52,971 bases of DNA from SFLA01 sp045595785 (GTDB lineage Bacteria > Bacillota > Clostridia > Oscillospirales > CAG-382): contig JAZOBE010000003.1 in assembly GCA_045595785.1 (NCBI GenBank), positions 1 through 52,971 of the forward strand, written 5' to 3'. The position numbers were made by a program, and so were the translations under genes. The notes under the pieces are model-generated. The model ran no database searches, was not told where the DNA came from, and saw nothing but the letters and a program-made list of their open reading frames with translations. This document shows positions 28,010-36,270 of the stretch, in pieces (the first letter of the stretch is position 1; the number at the start of each line of letters is the position of its first letter).

Positions 28010-28730
28010 AGAAAAAAGCAGTAAAAGCGTCCGTAACAAAATAATATCCTCTGTCGTTTCACTGTTTCTGGTATTGGCAATATTCTTTTGCCTCTTTGTG
28101 GTGATACAGGTTTTAAGCAAAGGCCATGTTTCAATTGCAGGGCACAGCTTTTTCAAGGTAGTTACCGGAAGCATGGAGCCGTCCATCTCCGTAGGTGAGC
28201 TTATATTGACTAAGCGTGTGGATATGGATGCCATTGAAATTGGCGACGTTGTAAGCTTCCGTTCAAAATCGCCGCAGATGATCGGAAGGATCATTACACA
28301 CAGAGTTGTGGATATTACCGAGAACGAGGAAGGCGGCATTTTGCTTGTCACCAAGGGGGACGCAAACCTGTCAATGGACGGCTACTACGTGTCGGAGCAG
28401 AATATGATCGGAAAGGTTATCTGGCAATCGGGAGAAAGTCCGATTTCCGGAATAATGACCTTTTTATCAAACAAATTCGGCTTTCTCGCTTGTATAGCCT
28501 TTCCTGCGCTGTTGATATCTACGCTTATCCTGCGTGATAACGTTAAGTCAATGCAGCGTGATATAAAGAAAATATCCGATGAGCTGGAAAAACGCGGAGG
28601 AAAGCCTGCGGTGTCCGATAGCACGGATATTGATAAACAAGAGTATGAACAAATGCGCGATAAAATTCGCGCCGAGCTTATTGAGGAGTTGAAGCAAAGT
28701 GACAACTCAGAACAACCAAAACAACAATAA
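28002..28730 (+). CDS. sipW: Second SipW-type signal peptidase I
   Basis: 242 residues from the ATG at 28002, overlapping the previous gene by 8 nt. A transmembrane helix (about 13-38) is followed by Ser57 in TGSMEPSISVGE and His100 in ITHRV, the SipW-type Ser/His pair. After a second hydrophobic helix comes a charged tail rich in Asp, Glu and Lys. It differs enough from the first peptidase to suggest a separate substrate set, perhaps the genes from 28699 to 36216. It could also be a backup. Confidence 0.85.
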   Translation: MIKEKSSKSVRNKIISSVVSLFLVLAIFFCLFVVIQVLSKGHVSIAGHSFFKVVTGSMEPSISVGELILTKRVDMDAIEIGDVVSFRSKSPQMIGRIITHRVVDITENEEGGILLVTKGDANLSMDGYYVSEQNMIGKVIWQSGESPISGIMTFLSNKFGFLACIAFPALLISTLILRDNVKSMQRDIKKISDELEKRGGKPAVSDSTDIDKQEYEQMRDKIRAELIEELKQSDNSEQPKQQ

Positions 28731-30615
28731 ACCGTCTTTTGGTTCAATTGTTAAGGTTTTACAGCAAAAAATAATATTGCGCGCCGCTTTGGTTGCTCTT
28801 ACCGTCGTACTTACCGTCGTTTTGGTTTTTGCACTTACGGTTGCTTGGCACGTAAACGTTGTAGAGACCGAAGGGCTTTCCTTTACTGCTGAAACCTGGA
28901 ATTTCAGCGGTGAGGTTAATATCGGGAACAACGATTTTACTATCGCTCCCGGCGACAGCGTTATTGTCCCTATGACATTTAATAACGATAGCTCCGGTAT
29001 TGTTGCCGCAAGCATTACTGCTTCAAAATCCCAGCTGAATAATAATATGCAGGACAGAATGTTTGTGTATGTTGATACGTCTGCAGTCAGAAACGGTGAG
29101 ACTGTTGACCGTATCTATATCAGCAGCGACAGCAGCTATACCTATATTGCCTTCCCTCACAGTCAGCTTTTGCTTACCGAGGAGGCTCAGAATGCACCTG
29201 TGCTTAAATGTGAATGGGTGTATGATACGTTGGGTTATTACGTGCTTGGTAGAGCTACTGCCAACGGCGGTGTTACTGTATTAGAATATCTCAGTCCCAT
29301 CGAATACGATTACGATGAAATGAAAACCGTCTTCGATACGGACGGATATCCTATGTACATTAACGGATACACTACCGAGAAGTTTTTGTCGGTATTATCC
29401 GAAACGGATGGATATGCAGGCACTATTGATGCAAGTGAAAGAACTGCGGCTGGCTATTATCCCGTTTCTGTAAGCAACAGCGGCTACGGCGTCTGGGCAT
29501 ATCTTTGCACCTACAGTGAGATTCAGCAGAATTCGGAAATAGATATGCAATTAGGTGCAGACGGTGCTTCCTTGGGAAGCATCCGCGTTACCGTTACAGG
29601 TCAGAACAGCCGTGAAGAAGGTGTGAAGGTAAGCAGTGAAGCGCAGCTTTTGGATGCGCTTAACGATGAAGGCTTGAGCATTGTTACACTTGAGGATGAC
29701 GTTGTTCTTTCTCAGCCTATCAGTCTGGATTCATCTTCCATAACTGTAATTGATTTGGGCGGATACACCATGACCTCCAGCGCAGATACTATAATCGATG
29801 CATCTGCAGGCTCCAGCTTAATGGTACATAACGGCAGTATTGAAGGCACGGGAACCGAAACTGCCATAACCTCTTGCGGAGCGATGGTCGTGCTTAACGG
29901 AGTTACCGTTTCAAACGTAAGTGAAGGTATTACTGTTTTTGATAATAAGAATTCTGTCGGTGCAGATTCTGATGTGCGGTTGGTAGATTGTAATATAACC
30001 GCCTTTGAGGACGGTCTGTGGATATATGGAAACGGCGGAGCGTCTGAGCGCAAGACCAACATTTCTATTGATAATTGTAATATTAACGGTACCGGTTATG
30101 CAGGTGTTATATGTAACGGCACCTATTACGGTGTTGATATTGATATAACTGACAGTACCATTAAGGGCTATTATGCCGCAGTATATTTCCCGCCGGCAGA
30201 AAGCCATCTTACCATTAAGGATTGCACCCTTGAGGGTTGGACAGGATTGGTAGTAAAGGGCGGATTCGTCGACGTTATTGATTCGGTTGTTACCGGAACG
30301 GGTGAGCACAGAGAATTGCCTGAGGATCCCAATGATCTTTCATTAAGCGGTTGGGTCGATACGGGCGACGGAATTTATCTCGAGGCTAACTATACCGCAT
30401 GGCATACGGAAATTAATATTTCCGGTGAAAAGACAGTTGTTTCAAGCACCGACGAAGGCGCTTTGGCTGTAAGACAGTATCCTGATGGCGACAGTGTTTT
30501 ACAGGCGTCTATAAACATCAGCGGCGGTAGTTTTAGCAGTGACGTAAGCGAGTACGTTATTCCCGGATACAGCGCTGAAAGCAGCAACGGCAGATTTGTT
30601 GTTACTGCAAACTGA
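28699..30615 (+). CDS. Surface protein with right-handed beta-helix domain
   Basis: 638 residues. The GTG start overlaps the peptidase gene by 32 nt and lies 10 nt after GAGGAG. The N-terminal hydrophobic segment ends in ALTVAWHVN (around 45-53), a degenerate version of the YAWF region. Residues about 320-625 form a pectate-lyase-like beta-helix: repeated short strands such as VIDLGGYTM, LVDCNITAF and SIDNCNINGTGYAG. It ends with a GGSFSSDVSEYV cap motif, similar to a segment in the giant dockerin protein. No lyase catalytic residues were identified, so an adhesin or tip role is more likely than an enzyme. Confidence 0.75.
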   Translation: MTTQNNQNNNKPSFGSIVKVLQQKIILRAALVALTVVLTVVLVFALTVAWHVNVVETEGLSFTAETWNFSGEVNIGNNDFTIAPGDSVIVPMTFNNDSSGIVAASITASKSQLNNNMQDRMFVYVDTSAVRNGETVDRIYISSDSSYTYIAFPHSQLLLTEEAQNAPVLKCEWVYDTLGYYVLGRATANGGVTVLEYLSPIEYDYDEMKTVFDTDGYPMYINGYTTEKFLSVLSETDGYAGTIDASERTAAGYYPVSVSNSGYGVWAYLCTYSEIQQNSEIDMQLGADGASLGSIRVTVTGQNSREEGVKVSSEAQLLDALNDEGLSIVTLEDDVVLSQPISLDSSSITVIDLGGYTMTSSADTIIDASAGSSLMVHNGSIEGTGTETAITSCGAMVVLNGVTVSNVSEGITVFDNKNSVGADSDVRLVDCNITAFEDGLWIYGNGGASERKTNISIDNCNINGTGYAGVICNGTYYGVDIDITDSTIKGYYAAVYFPPAESHLTIKDCTLEGWTGLVVKGGFVDVIDSVVTGTGEHRELPEDPNDLSLSGWVDTGDGIYLEANYTAWHTEINISGEKTVVSSTDEGALAVRQYPDGDSVLQASINISGGSFSSDVSEYVIPGYSAESSNGRFVVTAN

Positions 30616-30642
30616 TTAAGATTAAGGCAAAGGAGAATGTGA

Positions 30643-31389
30643 ATGAAGCTTAAATCCAATAATATCATTCTTCTTTGCGTAGCATTGTCTGCTATAATTG
30701 TTTTGTCCGGCGTGGTTATGTCGGTCAACACCACATACGGGCGTTATTCGGCGGAATTTGTTAATGATGTTGATTTTATTGCAAAGACCGCTTCGGACGC
30801 TTATATAATTCAATTAAACGAAAACGGAGACAGAGTCGAGCTTTCTCCCGAATGGGAAGTGGTCGGCGGCGAAAAGTGTCTTTCGTTTATCATCAGCAAT
30901 ACCGATTGCTCTGCGGAAAGTGTTGCCGATAGCGATATGACAGTAAGAGTTCGCGTTTTTATTCCGGAAAGCGCTGTGGAAGATAATAATGACTCTGCAG
31001 AAGAGATATCGCAAACCTCTGAGGACAGTACAACGTCGGATATTGGAGAAAATAGCCCTGCCGCGGCAGAAGAGGCTTCGCAACCGTCCGTTAATCTCGG
31101 AAATCTGGTTTTTACCATTAAAATAGGCACCCGTACTGAAATTTTCAGTTCTCAGGTAGACTATTTAAGTACACAAACGCCCATGTATATGGAATCCGAA
31201 AACGGTATAAGTGGTTGGGTGTACAGCTTTTATAACGTAATTAATCTCGGTAACGGAACCATTTTGCACAATGAGGTTTCCTGTGTTCTGGATGGGGGAG
31301 ACGTTGCCGATATACCCGTTACCATCACCGTTCAGAGCCTCGATCTGGATACTTCGAATATTGCCATTTACGTTGATCGAGTCGAGTGA
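30643..31389 (+). CDS. Small signal-anchored SipW-type candidate substrate
   Basis: 248 residues behind AAAGGAG. The N-terminal hydrophobic segment is followed by TYGRYSAEF, reminiscent of the GTYAYF region of TasA-family preproteins. The mature part has a low-complexity Ser/Glu/Asp linker (about 105-150) between two beta-rich halves. I do not recognise a named family. Its position between the beta-helix protein and the giant subunit suggests a minor structural or adaptor subunit. Confidence 0.65.
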   Translation: MKLKSNNIILLCVALSAIIVLSGVVMSVNTTYGRYSAEFVNDVDFIAKTASDAYIIQLNENGDRVELSPEWEVVGGEKCLSFIISNTDCSAESVADSDMTVRVRVFIPESAVEDNNDSAEEISQTSEDSTTSDIGENSPAAAEEASQPSVNLGNLVFTIKIGTRTEIFSSQVDYLSTQTPMYMESENGISGWVYSFYNVINLGNGTILHNEVSCVLDGGDVADIPVTITVQSLDLDTSNIAIYVDRVE

Positions 31390-31428
31390 TTATTAACCTG
31401 CTTTTTAAAATAGCGAGGAGACGATATT

Positions 31429-34400
31429 ATGAGAGAAACACACAGAAGGATAGCTGAATATAAGCGCATTTTGCCGGGGCTTAAAGAAAAAGTCGTGGCT
31501 GTTGCGTTGTTGCTTGCTATGTCGACCGCTATGGTTACAACTGTATCCTTTGCGTGGTTTGCAATTTCCCGTAATCCTGCTGTTTCGGGTGTGAATACGA
31601 CTATTGCCGCTAACGGCAACCTTGAGATCGCGCTGGTTCCCTTTGACGGGTCAATTCCCCGCGAATCCTTGGTGGGTGACAGCACTCTGCCCACTACCGA
31701 GCGTAATCTTACCTGGGGTAACCTTGTAAACCTTTCTGATTCTGCATACGGACTTGATAATCTTGTTCTCCGTCCTGCTATGCTTAACAGCTACAGCCTT
31801 GACAAAAATCCTCTTTACGGTCCTATCTATGACAAAGACGGACGAGTTATTGATCTTAACACCGATTTCGGTTATTCTGCTTGGAATTCCGATATGCTTC
31901 GTTTTGACTATACCACCGGATTCGGCGTTCGTGCTATCAGCTCTATGACCGAAGGTGAATCCTCTGCCTCCAGAGTGTATAACGAGGGCCTTAATAAAGT
32001 AAACGCTCTTAATATGAACGTTCAGAACGAGTATGAAGCGCTGGCTAACCGCGATAGTGAGATAAACGCACTTTCTTCCATTATTGCAAATTATATGGCG
32101 TATTCTCTTATTAAAAGGGGAAGCCCCGCCGCAAGTATGCTTGACACTCCCACTGTAACGGCTGAAAACTTGGGACATCTTGCAAACATGTATGAGTATG
32201 CCGCAGGCGTTATGGAAAACCAGGCGGACACGTTTGCAGCGTTCCTTAACTTTGAAAAAACACTTTCTGAGAATAATGACGAATGGGCGGATATTTCATA
32301 CGTTGCTTCAGGGGAGGGGCTATTATCCCGCACTGATGCAAACGCCACCTCTAAAACTGTATATAACGATCTTAAATCCAAGGGATACGTATACACTTCC
32401 AACGGTTTTATTCAGGAAATAGACCAGTTTATTCTGGATTATCAGACTATAAAAAATGACGTTTCCGCATTAAGAACATATCAGCAGCAAGCTCAGGCAG
32501 CAGGCGGCAGCTTGAATTGGAATGATAATCTAACCGCGCTTATCGGTAATCTCGTAGATATGGATAAATGTGAAATCGTTGATATAAACGGGAAAAGCTA
32601 CAAAGTTAAAGAGATCGACGGTAGCACAGCGTTGGGCTTGGTAAATCAAACAGTAAATGCGTATATTACAAACGGTATTCTTTTGCGCTTTGAAAACAGA
32701 AGCGGTGCCCGTCTTTACGCAGAAAATGTCAAGTTTTCACTTGGTACCAGTATGGGTACACAGAAGATTTACGGTAATATAATGACCTCTGCTTACGGTA
32801 CCAACGTTAACTATTTTGAGACTGAGCGTGCAAATATTGCCGCAATTATAGAAGAAGAGTTTGGCGCGCCCGACCGTATTGCAAACGATACTTACGGTCT
32901 TGCTATGGATATGTGGGTACGCACCAACGCCCCCGGAACCTATCTCACACTGCAGGGCAACGTGCTTACCGAAACCAAGATCGAGCGTGCAATGGGCAAG
33001 GATTCAAACGGTAACGTTGTCGAGCTTTGGACAATAACTGTTGCTATTGAGGGAGAAGAGGGCACCACCGTCGGCGGAATTGAAATACAGCAGACGCAGG
33101 ATCATGATATATATCAAAGAACTGAAAAAGATGAGTCCGGCAACGACGTTACTAATTGGTATTATGCAAGTAACCACGGAAGAGTTGCGGATAATCTGGT
33201 TTATGAGCTTGATGAAAACGGTAACAGAGGCGCCCTTCTTGCCAAGGAAAAGTGGGAAGAGGTAGAATACGTTATCGGTTACGAAGGCGATAACCGTGTA
33301 TGGAACGGCTCTGCTTATACCGATCTTACCGTAAACAGCTCTACTCAGGGCAGCGGCAGTTGTTACGTTTTCTATGCAGACCCTGCAGACCAGCTTCGTA
33401 CTCTTACCTTGCTTCAGGCAATGAAGGTTGCTTTTGTTGATGAAAACGGCACTCTTCTTGCTACTGCATTTCTCGATACCGAGCGCCACTATGCAGAAAG
33501 CGGTAAGGTAATCGTTCCTCTCGTTTTGGATCCTGCAACCAGTAAGTCCGCAGGAACAGACCTGAACGGAGACGTTATTTATGGCATTACCGCCCTTGAA
33601 CAAAACGTTCCTTTGCGTATTACCTCTATTTTATATCTGGACGGCAATGGTCTTGGCAATGAAGACGTACTTGCGGCTTCGGATATTCAGGGCCAGTTGA
33701 ATATACAGTTCGGCACCAGCGATGAGATGAATTCTATAAAGAACGAAACTCTTTATAATTCTATTATCGAAGCAAGCGCAAGCGTTTCTCGGAGCTCCTT
33801 CAATTACGATAACGATACAAACCTTACTACCAAAGTTACCGTAAATATCAACGGCGTAGAGCCTAAGTCTGTAAAAGCATTTTTCATCCGCGAGATAAAC
33901 GCTTCTCAGGGTGTGCGCGAAAAGACTTTTGAGCTTACTAAGACGGCAGACGGCTCCTGGACCTATGATTACACTTTTGATTACCCCGGAACTTATATTA
34001 TGCGCAGTGTCCAGATAGACGGAACCGAGTACGATCTTTCGGGCACTTCATATCCTCGCGTAGTAGTTGAAGGCTTTGCTATTTCTGACGTTATGTATAA
34101 CCTCGGTGAAATCATAATGACAGATAAAAACACCTATTCCGGTGAGGTTATGCTCAGATTTGTAACCAACGACGTTTCAAAGATGCCGGGAAAGGTACAA
34201 GGCAACTTTGTCCGCGAAGACGGTACTTCTGCCACTATTAACTTCGCGTATAATCCTACCAACCAGATGTGGGTAGGCACTGCCAACTTCGGTTCTTCCG
34301 GTGTTTACACAATGAATACCGTAACTCTGGACGGACGAATTACTCCTTTGGGCGAGGGAAATAGTTATACTATCGATCTTACCTTGGGTATGCGTGTTAA

Positions 34401-36216
34401 CGTAACCACCTCTACTTATCCTACTACTTTCGGTACCGAGGATGAGGATGCGCCCAAAAAGCTTGTAATGCAGGTTCAGGTACTGGATAATACCGGCAAA
34501 CCCGTTGTAGGTCTTTCTAACGCAAGACTTAACTACGTTAACGCAGGCGGCTCCGCTTCCACCTTGGAGACCAAGCTTACCTGGAATTATGAGACCGAGT
34601 GTTATGAAGGCGAATTGCAGGTAAAAGAGGGTATCTGGAAGTTCAATTACGTTACCGTTGCAATGGGCAGCGGCACCGGACTTACCACCAGCACTCTTAC
34701 TGCCGCCGTTAATACCACTCCCGTGTTTACCATCGTTCCTCCCGATCCTCCCTCCATGTCTGCAACACAGCCTGTTGTTGATATGTATCAATACGTTAAA
34801 GGGGCAGACGGAGTTAACACCGGTGCAAAGGTAAGCGTAAGCCTTGACGATGCTTCTGCCGCAACTGTTGTAGGCAAGATAACCAAGGCAAACGGTGAGG
34901 TTAAATACGTTCTCGGCACCTTGGCATCTGACCTTGATGCAGGTGAGGAAGACGTAAAAACCGTTGAATTCCGCTTTATTCTTCCTGAGGGCGAGTGGAC
35001 GCTTTCCGACGTTTACGCTTGGAACGTTTACGGCGCAAAGGCCGCAGGCGCTTCCTCCGCTCCCTTCTACGGTCTTCCCCTGAAGGACGGTACTTCAGAT
35101 CCCATAACTACAGAAGAGCTTGTTGCGCTTCTCAACGATACGGCTACAAGAGATTCTACACTTGCTACTGCTTACCATGTCGGCGCGACCGATGCGACTG
35201 TCGCTGCGTTGTATGATGTTACTGCAGTTTTGGTATATGACGATAAAGCACTTACTGAAGTTAAAAACACCGCTTCGAAGGTGTATCGTTTCGGTAAGGA
35301 CAAAGACGGAAACACCACTGCGGTATTTATGGATAAATACGATATTCCTGCAGATGCTATCAAACTCAAAGTTACCGATAACGAGGGACTTCTCGGCAAA
35401 TATTTTGATGTTACCTCTGCGGAAATTGAATATAAGTATGGTGCAGCATCATATGGCGGATATACAAGTGAAACATTGACCGCTTTGCAAGGTACTGTTT
35501 TTAAGAAAATAAACTTTAATATTGTCGGCAATACCAATATATATTCAATGAAGGAAGGCTTTACCCTTCAGTTCGCTACAGATTATAAGCCGGGCGCCCT
35601 TAATGTTACTGTTACTGAAAGAGCAGGTTTGGACGCCAACGAAGATACTCCCGATACAGGCACTCTTTCTGTTACCGACAATAATGGAAGTTATGCCTTT
35701 GAGGTTTATTCTGTAACACCTACTGCAACAATTTCAGCAATCACGCCTACAGGAAGCAATCCTACAAAGATTACTTATAAAACATCTTGGGGTACGCCTA
35801 CCTTTACAGCAGGTACACCGCTTGAAAGCTCCATTGATACAGACAAAAATTCCGCTACCGTATATGCAGTAGCGACAGCGGATAATAGCGGTTTGCGAAG
35901 AAATGGTTCCTTTAAACAGCCTACTCTGACTGTAACGATCTCAGGCATTACTGCTGATAGTGTAGTAACCTTGGTTCTGCCGAAGGGCGATTCGGTGAGT
36001 GATATAACATTTTCACGAACCGGAAACGGTACAATAACAAAAACTTTGGGTATTGTAACACAACTTAACACATTTTCATATCATAGGCTTTATGCTTACT
36101 ATGGTCACGGAACTCAGACTATAACTACAATGACTGTAGTCAGAGATGGCGTAACCTATACTGTAACCTTGCCTCAACCTATTACGATAAACAATCCGTC
36201 ATCTGTTAATCAGTAA
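31429..36216 (+). CDS. Giant SipW-type surface protein: YAWF subunit fused to Ig-like modules
   Basis: 1,595 residues, ATG behind GCGAGGAGACG. The hydrophobic N-terminus ends in VSFAWFAIS (FAWF 41-44). Residues to about 770 align end to end by motif with the 18887 product: TWGNLVNL, MDMWVRTNA, and YLDGNGLGNEDV near 735. Then come at least three beta-sandwich modules of about 100 residues (about 775-1110), each ending in a phrase such as GTYIMRSVQIDG, GVYTMNTVTLDG or GIWKFNYVTVAMG. A less ordered C-terminal third follows, with different base and codon use over roughly the last 700 bp. It could be the tip or anchor of the fibre. Confidence 0.75.
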   Translation: MRETHRRIAEYKRILPGLKEKVVAVALLLAMSTAMVTTVSFAWFAISRNPAVSGVNTTIAANGNLEIALVPFDGSIPRESLVGDSTLPTTERNLTWGNLVNLSDSAYGLDNLVLRPAMLNSYSLDKNPLYGPIYDKDGRVIDLNTDFGYSAWNSDMLRFDYTTGFGVRAISSMTEGESSASRVYNEGLNKVNALNMNVQNEYEALANRDSEINALSSIIANYMAYSLIKRGSPAASMLDTPTVTAENLGHLANMYEYAAGVMENQADTFAAFLNFEKTLSENNDEWADISYVASGEGLLSRTDANATSKTVYNDLKSKGYVYTSNGFIQEIDQFILDYQTIKNDVSALRTYQQQAQAAGGSLNWNDNLTALIGNLVDMDKCEIVDINGKSYKVKEIDGSTALGLVNQTVNAYITNGILLRFENRSGARLYAENVKFSLGTSMGTQKIYGNIMTSAYGTNVNYFETERANIAAIIEEEFGAPDRIANDTYGLAMDMWVRTNAPGTYLTLQGNVLTETKIERAMGKDSNGNVVELWTITVAIEGEEGTTVGGIEIQQTQDHDIYQRTEKDESGNDVTNWYYASNHGRVADNLVYELDENGNRGALLAKEKWEEVEYVIGYEGDNRVWNGSAYTDLTVNSSTQGSGSCYVFYADPADQLRTLTLLQAMKVAFVDENGTLLATAFLDTERHYAESGKVIVPLVLDPATSKSAGTDLNGDVIYGITALEQNVPLRITSILYLDGNGLGNEDVLAASDIQGQLNIQFGTSDEMNSIKNETLYNSIIEASASVSRSSFNYDNDTNLTTKVTVNINGVEPKSVKAFFIREINASQGVREKTFELTKTADGSWTYDYTFDYPGTYIMRSVQIDGTEYDLSGTSYPRVVVEGFAISDVMYNLGEIIMTDKNTYSGEVMLRFVTNDVSKMPGKVQGNFVREDGTSATINFAYNPTNQMWVGTANFGSSGVYTMNTVTLDGRITPLGEGNSYTIDLTLGMRVNVTTSTYPTTFGTEDEDAPKKLVMQVQVLDNTGKPVVGLSNARLNYVNAGGSASTLETKLTWNYETECYEGELQVKEGIWKFNYVTVAMGSGTGLTTSTLTAAVNTTPVFTIVPPDPPSMSATQPVVDMYQYVKGADGVNTGAKVSVSLDDASAATVVGKITKANGEVKYVLGTLASDLDAGEEDVKTVEFRFILPEGEWTLSDVYAWNVYGAKAAGASSAPFYGLPLKDGTSDPITTEELVALLNDTATRDSTLATAYHVGATDATVAALYDVTAVLVYDDKALTEVKNTASKVYRFGKDKDGNTTAVFMDKYDIPADAIKLKVTDNEGLLGKYFDVTSAEIEYKYGAASYGGYTSETLTALQGTVFKKINFNIVGNTNIYSMKEGFTLQFATDYKPGALNVTVTERAGLDANEDTPDTGTLSVTDNNGSYAFEVYSVTPTATISAITPTGSNPTKITYKTSWGTPTFTAGTPLESSIDTDKNSATVYAVATADNSGLRRNGSFKQPTLTVTISGITADSVVTLVLPKGDSVSDITFSRTGNGTITKTLGIVTQLNTFSYHRLYAYYGHGTQTITTMTVVRDGVTYTVTLPQPITINNPSSVNQ

Positions 36217-36270
36217 CAGTCTTGGTTTTTAATAATCAAGGTCATCCCCCTCGATGAAAGGAGGTGCCCT

